The position numbers and the translations under genes were made by a program. A stretch of 46,597 bases of DNA from Acidimicrobiia bacterium (GTDB lineage: Bacteria; Actinomycetota; Acidimicrobiia; UBA2766): positions 1 to 46,597 of the forward strand of contig JADZDR010000068.1 of assembly GCA_020850945.1 (NCBI GenBank). The letters run 5' to 3'. Below, one piece after another: positions 8,511-16,933 of the stretch (within the stretch, counting starts at the first letter, position 1; the number at the start of each line of letters is the position of its first letter). A model generated the notes under the pieces. It did not search any database and was not told where the DNA came from. It saw nothing but the letters and a program-made list of their open reading frames with translations.

Positions 8511-8621
8511 CCGCACAGGAAACTGTCACACGCGGGGCGCGGGGGCTGATCCGCCTCTGCCGTCGGGCACAGAGTAGGTTCGCAGGGATCCGAGCCGCGA
8601 TCCGCTGCCGACGGAGGTGTG

Positions 8622-9590
8622 ATGGGACCTGTCCGGATCGGGATCCACACCGGTCTCCAGCACGTGTCCTTCGCCGACGTGCAGGCACTGTGGCGTGACG
8701 CGGAGGCCGCCGGTATCGACTGGATCTCGGTGTGGGACCACTTCTATCCGGCTGCGGTCGGGGACGTCGACGGCCCCAACCTCGAGGCAGTGTCCTGTCA
8801 CGCCGCTCTCGCAGCCTCGACGTCGCGGGCCCGTGTCGGCTGTCTCGTCTACTCGGCCGGTTATCGTCATCCGGCGGTTCTCGCGAACGCCGCGGCCACG
8901 ATCGACCACATCTCGGAGGGACGGCTCGAGTTCGGCATCGGTGCCGGCTGGCTGCAGACCGAGTACGACGCCTACGGAATCCCCTTCGAGTCGCCCGGCA
9001 CACGCATCCGCCGCCTCGACGAGGCCGTGCAGGTGATCCGCTCACTCTGGACCGAACCCGCCACGGACTTCGACGGCGAGTTCTACACGCTCCGCGGGGC
9101 ACGGTGTGAGCCCAAGCCCGTGCAGTCACCGGCCCGGATATGGATCGGGGGATCGGGCAAGTCCAAGATGCTTCCTCTCGTCGGCCGCCGTGCCGACGGC
9201 TGGAACGCACCCTTCCAGGCACCCGAGAGCTGGGCTCAGCAATGGGATGTGGTCCGCGAGCATGCATCCGCCGCGGGCCGCGATCCGGACACGATCGCGG
9301 CAGCCGTGAACCTCGGTCTCGCCCTCGGACCCGACGACTCCGCGGTCGAACGCAAGCGGGGGGATCTTCCCGCCCAGTACGGTCCGATCGCGGGGTTCCT
9401 CGAACCGGGGATCCTCGTCTGCACGCCTGACGAGGCGGTCGAGCGCTGTTCGACCTACATAGACGCCGGTGCGGACTGGCTCGTGTTCGCGATGCGTCCC
9501 CCCTTCGACCGCGAGGCCTTCGACCTCCTCGTGGACGAGGTGCTCCCCCACCTGCCCCGGGCAACCGAGCCGGGCAGCGGCGGCACGTGA
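8622..9590 (+). CDS. LLM-class (probably F420-dependent) oxidoreductase
   Basis: The protein has 322 residues of the luciferase-like monooxygenase TIM-barrel family. Markers are GIDWISVWDHF near the start, the strand-loop RVGCLVYSAGYRHPAVLANAAATIDHIS (split across residues about 68-95), EFGIGAGWLQTEYDAYGI, and WIGGSGKSKMLPLVGRRADGWN. Many actinobacterial members use reduced coenzyme F420. The cofactor here is inferred from the family. GGAGG precedes the ATG at 8622 by 4 nt, and an alternative GTG lies one codon earlier. The stop codon overlaps the galK start (GTGA), so the two are translationally coupled. Confidence 0.85.
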   Translation: MGPVRIGIHTGLQHVSFADVQALWRDAEAAGIDWISVWDHFYPAAVGDVDGPNLEAVSCHAALAASTSRARVGCLVYSAGYRHPAVLANAAATIDHISEGRLEFGIGAGWLQTEYDAYGIPFESPGTRIRRLDEAVQVIRSLWTEPATDFDGEFYTLRGARCEPKPVQSPARIWIGGSGKSKMLPLVGRRADGWNAPFQAPESWAQQWDVVREHASAAGRDPDTIAAAVNLGLALGPDDSAVERKRGDLPAQYGPIAGFLEPGILVCTPDEAVERCSTYIDAGADWLVFAMRPPFDREAFDLLVDEVLPHLPRATEPGSGGT

Positions 9591-10726
9591 TCGACCCGGA
9601 ACTGGCGCGCAAGGCCGTCCAGTCCTGGGAGCAAGCCGGTGGGCACGGCGATCCGGTCCTCGTGGCGGCACCGGGCCGCGTGAACATCCTCGGCGAGCAC
9701 ACGGACTACAACGGCGGCCTGTGTCTCCCCACTGCTGCCGACCTGCATGTGATGGTTGCTGCCGCTGGCGCGGAGTGCGGTCTCGTCGTCGCCGAACGCG
9801 ACGAACGCTTCGAGGTCGCGCTCGAGACACCGCTGGACGACGTCGACGGCAATGCCCCCGGCTGGGGCAGGCTCGCCCTCGCTCTGGTACACGACCTCCG
9901 CCGGCAGGGACGGCCGGAGAAAGGCATGGTGGCCGGTGTCGACGCCGACCTCCCACAGGCAGCCGGCATGTCCTCGTCGGCCGCGTATGTCATCGCCCTC
10001 TGCCTCGCTCTGGCCGAGACGGCGGGCTGGGCCATCGGCCCGGATTCGGTGATCTCCGCCGCCCAGCACGCCGAGCGTGACGCCTTCGGCGTCCCCTGCG
10101 GTGTCCTCGACCAGACCACGATCGTCCACGCCGAGGCCGGCCGCGCGCTGTTCCTCGACTGCCGGACACGGGCCTTCGCGCCCGTGGAGCTCCCCGAGGA
10201 CGTCGCTCTGGTCGTCGCGGACTCCGGCATCTACCGCAGGCTGTCCGAGAGCGGCTACGAGGACCGGGTGCGGGAGTGCACGGACGCCGCCCGCCGTCTC
10301 GGTGTCGCCTGCCTGCGAGATGTAGGCCCCGGCGACCTCGACGCGGCACGGCGCCGCCTCCCGCACATGCTGTTCCGCCGCGTACGTCACGTCGTGACCG
10401 AGAACGCCCGGGTCGAAGCCGCCGTGGGTGCGTCGACGCCCACCCTCGGCGCCCTCGTCACCGCGTCACACGCCTCGCTGCGCGACGACTTCGAGGTCTC
10501 CCTGCCCGCAATCGACGATCTCGTGGAGCAGGTCACCGGCCTCGGCGGTGTCTGCGGTGCCCGGATCATGGGTGCCGGATTCGGCGGATCGGTCCTCGTC
10601 GTGTGCGAGAGACCCGCAGCCGGCCACATCCGGGACGAGATCTCGGACATCACAGGGCGGCCCGCCTGGCTGACCGAGCCGGTTGCCGGGGCACGCGTGC
10701 TCGATCGGCCCCCACCCAAGTCGTAA
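9587..10726 (+). CDS. galK: Galactokinase
   Basis: The protein has 379 residues and belongs to the GHMP kinases. The galactokinase signature GRVNILGEHTDYNGG is at residues 30-44. GMSSSAA in the ATP loop, GVPCGVLDQ with the catalytic Asp region, and the C-terminal GARIMGAGFGGSVLV complete the set. It phosphorylates galactose at C1 in the Leloir pathway. No galT or galE is nearby. The start is GTG at 9587, overlapping the preceding stop by 4 bp. Linkage to an LLM oxidoreductase rather than to other gal genes is unusual. Confidence 0.92.
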   Translation: MIDPELARKAVQSWEQAGGHGDPVLVAAPGRVNILGEHTDYNGGLCLPTAADLHVMVAAAGAECGLVVAERDERFEVALETPLDDVDGNAPGWGRLALALVHDLRRQGRPEKGMVAGVDADLPQAAGMSSSAAYVIALCLALAETAGWAIGPDSVISAAQHAERDAFGVPCGVLDQTTIVHAEAGRALFLDCRTRAFAPVELPEDVALVVADSGIYRRLSESGYEDRVRECTDAARRLGVACLRDVGPGDLDAARRRLPHMLFRRVRHVVTENARVEAAVGASTPTLGALVTASHASLRDDFEVSLPAIDDLVEQVTGLGGVCGARIMGAGFGGSVLVVCERPAAGHIRDEISDITGRPAWLTEPVAGARVLDRPPPKS

Positions 10727-10758
10727 TGCGCGGTCCGGCGTGAGCCGAAGAAGGAAGG

Positions 10759-11310
10759 GTGCAAGACGATGGACCCGGCAGCAGCGAGGCGAATCACGGG
10801 ACCGACAGCCTGAACGATCCCCTCGTCGCCGATGCCTTCCGGGACCCGAACGCGGGCACGTCCTCACTCGTGCGAGCGTGCGCGGCGGGAAGCCGGCACG
10901 CGTTCGCCATCCTCGTGCGCCGCTACGAACCGGCGGCGGTCGTGTGGGCCCGTCGCGCCCTGGAGAGCCAGGAGTCCGCCGATCTCCTCGTGCAGGAGCT
11001 CTTCCGCCGCGCGTGGCTGCGGGCGGCGGCCGCGCCGGCGAACATCTCGCGATGGCTCCTCGAGATCGGATTCGAGATCGCGGCCGAGATGGGCGCACCC
11101 GAAGCTGCGTCGAACCGGGACCTCGACGCTCTCTGGATCGGCGGCGTCGTTCGGGAGGCGATGGGTCATCTGCCCCTGCAGGTTCGGGAGTCCCTCCTCG
11201 ATCCGGGCTCCGAGGCAGCTCGGGGTGCAGGTGTCACCCTGCTCGAGGCGATGGAGGAACTGCAGGAGCTACTCCAGGCGCGGGGGATCGTGCGGCGGGG
11301 TGACTCGTGA
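10759..11310 (+). CDS. ECF-type sigma factor, degenerate region 4
   Basis: The protein has 183 residues. A recognisable sigma region 2 spans about residues 35-90: HAFAILVRRYEPAAVVWARR, then SADLLVQELFRRAW. Instead of a normal region 4 helix-turn-helix, the C-terminus has only MGHLPLQVRESLL and a helical tail, so region 4 looks degenerate. Its stop overlaps a gene for a zinc-finger anti-sigma factor (GTGA), which supports a regulatory pair. The start is uncertain. The GTG at 10759 immediately follows the purine-rich AAGGAAGG. A short out-of-frame ORF (10769-10813) begins just after it. Confidence 0.65.
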   Translation: MQDDGPGSSEANHGTDSLNDPLVADAFRDPNAGTSSLVRACAAGSRHAFAILVRRYEPAAVVWARRALESQESADLLVQELFRRAWLRAAAAPANISRWLLEIGFEIAAEMGAPEAASNRDLDALWIGGVVREAMGHLPLQVRESLLDPGSEAARGAGVTLLEAMEELQELLQARGIVRRGDS

Positions 11311-12020
11311 GCGACCACCCGACGGAGGCACTGGGGGGTTACCTCCTCGGAGTCCTGCCTGCCGGTGACGAACCGGGCGTGCGGCGGCATCTCGAGGACT
11401 GCGAGGCGTGCCGCGTCCGCGTCAACGATCTGGAGGGGATCAGCGAGTTGCTCGCGGCCGCCCGTCTCGTTCCCGAGGAGGCGCCCCGCCTCGCTCCCCA
11501 CATCCTCGCGACACTCCCCCGTGCGGGCCAGGCGTTTACCCTCGGTCGGTCCGATCAACCACCGCCGGGCGCGCGGCAGGATTCCACGGCCGACGACTCG
11601 GCACGGGACCGCTCCGCGAACGGACATCACCGCCTGCGTCGCCTCACGGCGGTCATCGCCTCGGCCGTCATGGTGATCGCAGCCGTCGTTGCGGCCGCGG
11701 TCCTTCACGCGGGGAACAGCGACAAGCTGCCCGCGGTGACACTGTCCCCGTCGGGTACGGACGCGGTTGGGCGGGCTACGTTCGGACGATCCGGGACCGG
11801 CACCGAGATCCTCCTCGAAGTTCGGGCCCTGCAAGCCGGGGTCTACGAGGTCACCGTCGACGACGGCGTGAACGTTCTGCCGGCAGGTGGCTTCGTCGTC
11901 GACTCCGCCGGGACAGCGACTGTCACGCTGCACACGGCAGCGACCTCCGGGGAGCTTCAGATCTCGGAGTCGGACGGCGACTCGCACTCCGTGCTGCTGC
12001 GCGCCATGTTGCCGGGCTGA
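11307..12020 (+). CDS. Transmembrane anti-sigma factor with zinc finger
   Basis: The protein has 237 residues. The N-terminal cytoplasmic domain has the ZAS signature H-x3-C-x2-C (HLEDCEAC, about residues 30-37). A single membrane helix follows ([18 protein letters not shown], about 115-133), then an extracytoplasmic beta-rich domain resembling the RskA C-terminal domain. It is predicted to hold the upstream sigma factor at the membrane and release it on an envelope signal. Its last 64 bp overlap the convergent acyltransferase gene. Confidence 0.85.
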   Translation: MSDHPTEALGGYLLGVLPAGDEPGVRRHLEDCEACRVRVNDLEGISELLAAARLVPEEAPRLAPHILATLPRAGQAFTLGRSDQPPPGARQDSTADDSARDRSANGHHRLRRLTAVIASAVMVIAAVVAAAVLHAGNSDKLPAVTLSPSGTDAVGRATFGRSGTGTEILLEVRALQAGVYEVTVDDGVNVLPAGGFVVDSAGTATVTLHTAATSGELQISESDGDSHSVLLRAMLPG

Positions 12021-12706
12021 GACGGCAGGGTCGGGCCCGGCCGCGTACCGATGCGGGCAGCGGGGACCCCACCCACTATCGCACGAGCCGGCACGTCCTC
12101 ACGCACGACGGCGCCCGCCGCCACTACGGCACCATCCCCCACGGTGACTCCCTTGAGGATCACGGCACCCGCACCTATCCAGGTGTCGACCCCGATGTGG
12201 ATGTCACCGCTCGTCCCGGCCTGAAGGCGCATCGGTGTTCCGTCGTCGACCATCCCGTGGTCCACGGTGTGAACCGAGACGTAGGGGCCGAGCATCGACC
12301 AGTCACCGATGTGGAGGTCGCCGCCGAACGCATTGATCATGTCGTAGGGCCCGATGGCGACATACGCACCCAGTGTGAGGTGGGCGTCGCATGCGACGGC
12401 GAGTCGGGCGCCGACCTCGAGCGAACAACCGGGTCCGATGCGCAACAGGCCGTCGTCCCGCGCCTGGAGCTCGACACGGCCGGGCGCGAAGAGACCCTCG
12501 CCGATCTCGATCCTGCCCCGACCCGCGACCGAGATGTCCGCCGGCCGGGCGAGCCACGGGGAGCCCGCCACCGTGACGCCGGGACGTGTCTTGAGGTGCG
12601 CGTATGCAAGGGCCTCGCGCGGATGACGGGGCGCGACACGGAGCAGAGACCTGATCTCGGTCCACGTGAGCGACATGGGTGTTCGAGGTCGCACCCTACT
12701 CGTCAT
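11957..12706 (-). CDS. Left-handed beta-helix (hexapeptide) acyltransferase
   Basis: The protein has 249 residues. Repeated hexapeptides ([LIV]-G-x4, for example [61 protein letters not shown]) define a left-handed beta-helix O- or N-acyltransferase that uses acyl-CoA. The DHGM stretch (VHTVDHGMV) supplies the usual catalytic His region of the maltose/sugar acetyltransferase type. The ATG at 12706 has GGAGAAGG 5 nt upstream. It lies 26 bp after the HAD phosphatase gene on the same strand, so both may modify an envelope sugar or lipid. Confidence 0.85.
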   Translation of the reverse strand: MTSRVRPRTPMSLTWTEIRSLLRVAPRHPREALAYAHLKTRPGVTVAGSPWLARPADISVAGRGRIEIGEGLFAPGRVELQARDDGLLRIGPGCSLEVGARLAVACDAHLTLGAYVAIGPYDMINAFGGDLHIGDWSMLGPYVSVHTVDHGMVDDGTPMRLQAGTSGDIHIGVDTWIGAGAVILKGVTVGDGAVVAAGAVVREDVPARAIVGGVPAARIGTRPGPTLPSQPGNMARSSTECESPSDSEI

Positions 12707-12732
12707 CGCGCCTTCTCCAGCCCGGTGTCCCC

Positions 12733-13350
12733 TCAGGGCGATGTCGGCCGACGGGGGGCACCGCGGCCCACCCACACGGGGTGGTCGGCCATGGCGAGCA
12801 GCTCGCTGTCACCGCTCGAATCGCCGTATGCCCAGATCTCGGCCTCGTCCGTGCCGAGCCAGGCGGCGAGGAGGGTGGCCTTGCGGGGACCGCGCACGTT
12901 GCCACCGACCATCTTCCCCGTGAGGATGCCCGACGCGTCCGAGGCGAGCCGCACTGCGATCACGTGGTCGATGCCGAGCGTGCCGGCGAGGGGCCTGAGG
13001 TATGCCTCCAGGCTCGCCGACACGATCACGGTCTCGTGGCCCGACCTGTGATGCCACATGAGGCGCTCCCGCATGTCGGTTCGCAGCCGCTTGCGCAGGA
13101 TCAACTTCGCGAACTCGATTCCGCGGAGGTCGACTTCGGAGGCCGCACGTCCGGCGAAGACATCCTCGAAGAGTGCCGCCTTGAGCTGATCACGCGAGAC
13201 GCGTCCGAACACGACCCCGACTCCGACCCGCCAGTGCCCCAGGACCGCCCTCAGGAAGGTGGAGATGCCCGCGACGCGGATCATGAATTCGACGAGTACG
13301 TCTCGCCGCGAGAGGGTTCCGTCGAAGTCGAAGACGGCGATCCGGCGCAT
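12733..13350 (-). CDS. HAD-IB family phosphatase (SerB-like)
   Basis: The protein has 205 residues. HAD motif I is DFDGTLS at residues 7-13, motif II is IVSAS, and motif III/IV is [11 protein letters not shown]. This is the PSP/HAD-IB arrangement with a helical cap between motifs I and II (VFDFDGT start, LFEDVFAG and [11 protein letters not shown] cap). The substrate is unknown. Family members dephosphorylate phosphoserine, phospholipid head groups or 1-acylglycerol-3-phosphate products. The ATG at 13350 is chosen because motif I follows at the usual distance. It is flanked by same-strand acyltransferase and PLP-enzyme genes. Confidence 0.82.
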   Translation of the reverse strand: MRRIAVFDFDGTLSRRDVLVEFMIRVAGISTFLRAVLGHWRVGVGVVFGRVSRDQLKAALFEDVFAGRAASEVDLRGIEFAKLILRKRLRTDMRERLMWHHRSGHETVIVSASLEAYLRPLAGTLGIDHVIAVRLASDASGILTGKMVGGNVRGPRKATLLAAWLGTDEAEIWAYGDSSGDSELLAMADHPVWVGRGAPRRPTSP

Positions 13351-13369
13351 TCCAGCAGGAGAAGTCCGG

Positions 13370-14593
13370 CTAGGCGTAGCGCGCCTCGGCACCGCGCGAC
13401 TCCCCGTGGTTGTCGACGGCGTCCCTCAGATCGGCAACGAGCTCCTCGACGACCTCGGCGTGCTTCGGCGAGATCATCATGTGCAGGGCCGCCGGGTCGA
13501 GTTGGCGGTCGAGGTTCCAGCCACGATCGTCGAGCACGTCGTTGACGGCCATGACGTCGATCTCCTCCGAGCCGAAGGCGAAGACGCTCGCGACCGGCTC
13601 GCCCCAGACGTGTAGCTGCGGCATGGCGTCGATCTCGGCCTGGATCCGGTCCGTCGTCTCCATAACGGTGCGGGCGAGGTCGACGTAGCCCTTCTCACCG
13701 AGGAACGACATCACCGCCCACGCCGTGGCGATCGGTGAGGCGGGCCGGGCGCCGGCCACGGCCGGGGATCCGTAGAGGCCACCCGGCCACTTCCCGTACA
13801 GGAACACCTGGTGCTCGAGCCAGGCGTCGTTGCGATGCAGGACGACACTCGCGCCCTTCGTGCAGTACCCGTACTTGTGCACGTCCGCGGACATCGACGT
13901 GACACCCTCGACCCTGAAGTCGAACGGGGGGACGGGGCGACCGAGGCGCTCCACGAACGGCAGGAGGAAACCGCCGACACAGGCGTCAGTGTGAAAGGCC
14001 GCCCCCCTCTCCGCAGCAAGAGCGGCGAGCTCGGGGATCGGATCCACGACACCGTGGGGATATCCGGGCGCGGACCCGACGACGACAACCGTGTCGTCGT
14101 CGATGAGCTCGGCCGCGGCATCCAGGTCGGCCCGGAAGTCGTCGTCGAGGGGGATCTGACGATGTTCGAGGCCGAGGAAGTGAGCCGCCTTCGCGAACGC
14201 GGGGTGTGCGGAATAGGGAGCGAGGAGCACGCCCTGTGTGACACCCCGTTCGACCCGTGCCCTCTCGCGGGCGACGAGCATCGCCATGAGGATGCTCTCC
14301 GTCCCACCCGAGGTCATCGTGCCACCGGCTCCGTTCGGCGCGTTGAGGAGCGCGGCGGTCATCGCCACGACTTCCTGCTCCATGATGCGCAGACTCGGGA
14401 ACTTGAACGGGTTGAGCGCGTTCTCGAACACGTACAGGCGGTTGGCCTCTGCGAGCACGGCATCGACCTCTTCACTCGCCGGGTAGATGAGACTGAACGT
14501 CCTCCCCCCGTGCCAGTCGGCGTCCTCCGCCTTGCGCTCACGGATCCGACGGAAGACCTCGTCCCTGTCCAAGCCGTTCTCGGGCAACCTCAC
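13370..14593 (-). CDS. PLP-dependent decarboxylase/lyase (sphingosine-phosphate-lyase-like)
   Basis: The protein has 407 residues of the fold-type I PLP enzymes (group II decarboxylase branch). PLP-binding Lys is in SADVHKYGYCTKGASVV, which is the S1P-lyase/glutamate-decarboxylase pattern. TMTSGGTESILMAM binds the phosphate, and HTDACVGGFLLPF contains the cofactor-stacking Asp. The overall pattern is closest to sphingosine-1-phosphate lyase-like or tyrosine decarboxylase-like enzymes, and the substrate is not decidable. The GTG at 14593 has a GAGGAG Shine-Dalgarno 7 nt upstream and is preferred over an upstream in-frame start inside the palindrome region. Confidence 0.82.
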   Translation of the reverse strand: MRLPENGLDRDEVFRRIRERKAEDADWHGGRTFSLIYPASEEVDAVLAEANRLYVFENALNPFKFPSLRIMEQEVVAMTAALLNAPNGAGGTMTSGGTESILMAMLVARERARVERGVTQGVLLAPYSAHPAFAKAAHFLGLEHRQIPLDDDFRADLDAAAELIDDDTVVVVGSAPGYPHGVVDPIPELAALAAERGAAFHTDACVGGFLLPFVERLGRPVPPFDFRVEGVTSMSADVHKYGYCTKGASVVLHRNDAWLEHQVFLYGKWPGGLYGSPAVAGARPASPIATAWAVMSFLGEKGYVDLARTVMETTDRIQAEIDAMPQLHVWGEPVASVFAFGSEEIDVMAVNDVLDDRGWNLDRQLDPAALHMMISPKHAEVVEELVADLRDAVDNHGESRGAEARYA

Positions 14594-14623
14594 AGGCTCA
14601 CTCCTCGCCTCGACGTACCGGCG

Positions 14624-14667
14624 TCTGGGTACCTGAGCGGCGATATATCGCCGCTCAGGTACCCAGA
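14624..14667. repeat. Perfect 44-bp palindrome between divergent genes
   Basis: Each arm begins TCTGGGTACCTGAGC, and the two arms meet at a TATA-like centre (GATATATC) with no mismatch and no loop. The palindrome lies 31 bp upstream of the PLP-enzyme start and 71 bp upstream of the exonuclease start. In RNA it would form a 20-bp-plus hairpin in either leader. In DNA it could be a dimer operator or extrude as a cruciform. Confidence 0.85.
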
Positions 14668-14726
14668 GACCACGTGTCCTCGCGCCCATTCTTGCGCGCC
14701 CCGTCGGCGGTGACCTGATCGGCCAC

Positions 14727-14732
14727 TAGCGT
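14727..14732 (+). promoter_or_regulatory. -10 element for the exonuclease gene (leaderless)
   Basis: TAGCGT lies 6 nt before the ATG at 14739, with no Shine-Dalgarno in between. Confidence 0.45.
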
Positions 14733-14738
14733 CTGGCC

Positions 14739-15611
14739 ATGTACGTCCACCTCGTCGACGGCACCTACGAGCTCTTCAGGCACTTCTTCGCCAAGGTGCC
14801 GCGCCATCTCGACTCCACAGGACGGGACATGACGGGTGTGCGCGGGGTCACGTCGTTCTGTCTCGGCCTCCTCGAGAACGGCGCCACGCACGTGGGCGTG
14901 GCGACGGACCATGTGATCGAGTCCTTCCGCAACGAGCTCTGGCCCGGTTACAAGACGGGGGAAGGCATCGATCCCACCCTCATGGCACAGTTCGAGCCAC
15001 TCGAGGACACGCTGCGTGCGGCGGGCTTCACCGTGTGGGCGATGGTCGACCTCGAGGCCGACGATGCGCTCGGAGCCGCGGCCGCAATCGCAGCCGACGA
15101 TGCGCAAGTCGACCGCGTGTTCATCTGCACACCGGACAAGGACCTCGCCCAGTGCGTGCAAGGCGACCGGATCGTGCAGTTCGACGTCAGATCCGGCACG
15201 ATCCGCGACGCAGCCGGGGTGCGCGAGAAGTTCGGTGTCACCCCCACCTCGATCCCCGACTGGCTGGCCCTCGGCGGCGACAGCGCGGACGGGTTCCCGG
15301 GTGTCCCGGGGTGGGGCGCGAAATCGGCGACAGCGCTCCTCGCCCGCTACGTGCATCTCGACGACATCCCGCTCGACCACGGGGACTGGGACGTGGAGGT
15401 ACGCGGTGCGGCGAAGCTGTCCTTCGCCCTCCGGGACAACTTCGACACCGCCCTCCTCTTTCGCGACCTCGCCACGCTGCGGTCGAGTGCCGAGGTGGGT
15501 GCGGTCCCCGACTGGCGCTGGACGGGGGCAGGGGACGACTTCGCCGCGGTGTGCGAGCGGCTGCGGACACCCGACCTCCTGCGACGGGCCGAGGCACTCG
15601 CCGCCGGGTAG
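14739..15611 (+). CDS. FEN-type 5'-3' exonuclease
   Basis: The protein has 290 residues. It resembles the N-terminal 5' nuclease domain of DNA polymerase I as a free-standing enzyme. Metal-binding acidic motifs are HLVDGTYELFR at the N-terminus, DLEADDALGAAAA and CTPDKDLAQCV. The helix-hairpin-helix DNA-binding region is ALGGDSADGFPGVPGWGAKS. It would remove flaps or RNA primers, or trim 5' ends in repair. It is followed 69 bp later by a RecB/Cas4-like nuclease on the same strand, which forms a small DNA-processing neighbourhood with the SOS-controlled gene beyond. Confidence 0.88.
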   Translation: MYVHLVDGTYELFRHFFAKVPRHLDSTGRDMTGVRGVTSFCLGLLENGATHVGVATDHVIESFRNELWPGYKTGEGIDPTLMAQFEPLEDTLRAAGFTVWAMVDLEADDALGAAAAIAADDAQVDRVFICTPDKDLAQCVQGDRIVQFDVRSGTIRDAAGVREKFGVTPTSIPDWLALGGDSADGFPGVPGWGAKSATALLARYVHLDDIPLDHGDWDVEVRGAAKLSFALRDNFDTALLFRDLATLRSSAEVGAVPDWRWTGAGDDFAAVCERLRTPDLLRRAEALAAG

Positions 15612-15667
15612 GCCCACGGGTGATGCCTGGATCTCCCCGGTTCCGCACGCATGTCGCAGACGGGATC

Positions 15668-15673
15668 TACGCT
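15668..15673 (+). promoter_or_regulatory. -10 element for the RecB/Cas4-like nuclease gene (leaderless)
   Basis: TACGCT lies 7 nt before the GTG at 15681, which favours that start over the in-frame ATG at 15651. Confidence 0.45.
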
Positions 15674-15680
15674 GTCCCGC

Positions 15681-16607
15681 GTGGACGTTGCCGCTCTCAA
15701 TCCGTGCCAGCAGTCGGTGCTGTCGGACCTGATCGACTACGGCGGCGAGCGCCAGGTCTTCGATCCCGGTCTCGCGGCAGGGCTGCGCCGTGAGCTCGAA
15801 GACGCCCTGGTAGACCTCGCACACTCGTACACGGCACGGCAGCCGTTTGTGATCTCCAAGTCGCGCCTGTCGCACGTCTCCACGTGTGAGGGGCTCTTCC
15901 TCGGCCGCGCACGCGACGTGTTCGAGATGACTCGTCCCATGGCGGTGGGGATCCTGACGCACAAGGCGGTGGAACGCCTCATGGTCGACCCGCGGCGACA
16001 CCGCCATCCGCGATCCGTCGCGCGCCACGTGATCGAGATCGCCACCTCCGACGACGACACCCTCGGCACGTGGTTGGACGGCCTCGACCCCGAGGAAACC
16101 GCCGAGATCGCGGGGCAGGTGTCGAATCTCGCCACCGACTTCGTCGCCCAGTGGCCACCTGTCGATGCCGGCTGGTTCCCGCGGGTCGAGTCCCGGGCCG
16201 CGGCGGTGCTGTGCGCAGACAGGGTCAAGCTGGCCGCCCGCTACGACCTCGCCCTCGGCAAGCCGCACGGAATGCAGGCACGCACTCTCATAGTCGACCT
16301 CAAGACGGGGACGGCGGGGTACACGCATCTGGGCGAGGTGCGCTTCTATGCGCTCATCGAGACCCTGCGCCACGGAGTGCCCCCCTACCGCGTGGCGCTC
16401 CACTCGCTCGAGACGGGCGGACACCATGCGGAGGTGGTCACCGAGGAGATGCTCTTCGCCACGACCAACTGGGTCGCCGAAGGGGCCCGCGCCATGCACG
16501 AGGTGACTACGGCTCTGCGCGATCCCGAGCTCAGCCCCGGTCCCGCCTGTACGTGGTGCCCTGTTCGGGAGACGTGCGAGCCGGGGCAGGACTGGTCCGC
16601 AGGGTGA
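15681..16607 (+). CDS. PD-(D/E)XK nuclease, RecB/Cas4-like with candidate Fe-S cluster
   Basis: The protein has 308 residues. The nuclease core shows YDLALG followed by LIVDLKTG (the D...D-x-K pattern of RecB/Cas4 nucleases). An upstream SKSRLSHVSTCEGLF segment carries one Cys. The C-terminal CTWCPVRETC carries three more, giving the one-plus-three cysteine arrangement that binds a 4Fe-4S cluster in AddB/Cas4 proteins. It probably processes DNA ends. An alternative start is ATG 15651. No cas1 or cas2 is adjacent, so I do not call it cas4. Confidence 0.8.
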   Translation: MDVAALNPCQQSVLSDLIDYGGERQVFDPGLAAGLRRELEDALVDLAHSYTARQPFVISKSRLSHVSTCEGLFLGRARDVFEMTRPMAVGILTHKAVERLMVDPRRHRHPRSVARHVIEIATSDDDTLGTWLDGLDPEETAEIAGQVSNLATDFVAQWPPVDAGWFPRVESRAAAVLCADRVKLAARYDLALGKPHGMQARTLIVDLKTGTAGYTHLGEVRFYALIETLRHGVPPYRVALHSLETGGHHAEVVTEEMLFATTNWVAEGARAMHEVTTALRDPELSPGPACTWCPVRETCEPGQDWSAG

Positions 16608-16652
16608 CGCGGCGACGGCAGCCGGGTTGTCGCACCTCCGTGCTAACGTGAC

Positions 16653-16666
16653 CGAACACTTGTTCG
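16653..16666. promoter_or_regulatory. LexA (SOS) box
   Basis: CGAACACTTGTTCG matches the Gram-positive/actinobacterial LexA consensus CGAAC-N4-GTTCG in all fixed positions. It lies 22 bp upstream of the start codon at 16688 and just before the AGGAGG Shine-Dalgarno. Confidence 0.8.
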
Positions 16667-16687
16667 ATCACGTTAGGAGGTTGCCGA

Positions 16688-16933
16688 ATGAATGCACGAC
16701 TCGAACAGGCCCGCGATACCCGCCCGCTCTGCAGGGGATGCGGTCGGGATCTCCAGCGCAGTCATCCGGATGTCTTGACAGATCTCTGCTACTGGTGCGC
16801 GCAACGCGCGGTCGCCGTCGAACGCCTCGCCTTCCTCAGTCGCGTGCGGCGGCACGCGACTGCGCCCCCCGGGGCGGACTCCGGGGGGCGCAGTCGCACG
16901 CGGGTCGATGGCGCCGCCGTCAGTGGATGGTGA
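16688..16933 (+). CDS. Small zinc-ribbon protein under an SOS box
   Basis: The protein has 81 residues. Two cysteine pairs, CRGCG and CYWC about 18 residues apart, form a likely zinc ribbon. The C-terminus is basic (FLSRVRRHA). AGGAGG lies 7 nt upstream of the ATG. The consensus LexA box predicts damage induction. The function is unknown. The last third of the frame reads through a 17-bp hairpin terminator and then overlaps the convergent L,D-transpeptidase by 14 bp, so the C-terminal tail may not be conserved. Neighbouring nuclease genes suggest a DNA-repair connection by position only. Confidence 0.7.
   Translation: MNARLEQARDTRPLCRGCGRDLQRSHPDVLTDLCYWCAQRAVAVERLAFLSRVRRHATAPPGADSGGRSRTRVDGAAVSGW
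16856..16897. terminator. Strong GC hairpin inside the 3' end of the small gene
   Basis: A 17-bp perfect stem (16856-16872 with 16881-16897, arms beginning GCGACTGCGCCCCCC) closes an 8-nt loop. No T-tract follows. It lies between convergent genes, so it could stop transcription from both sides. Confidence 0.7.

Noticed and set aside
15681-16607. Calling the RecB-like nuclease cas4 of the CRISPR system
   Set aside because: It lies 29 kb from the array, with no cas1 or cas2 beside it, and sits with housekeeping repair genes.
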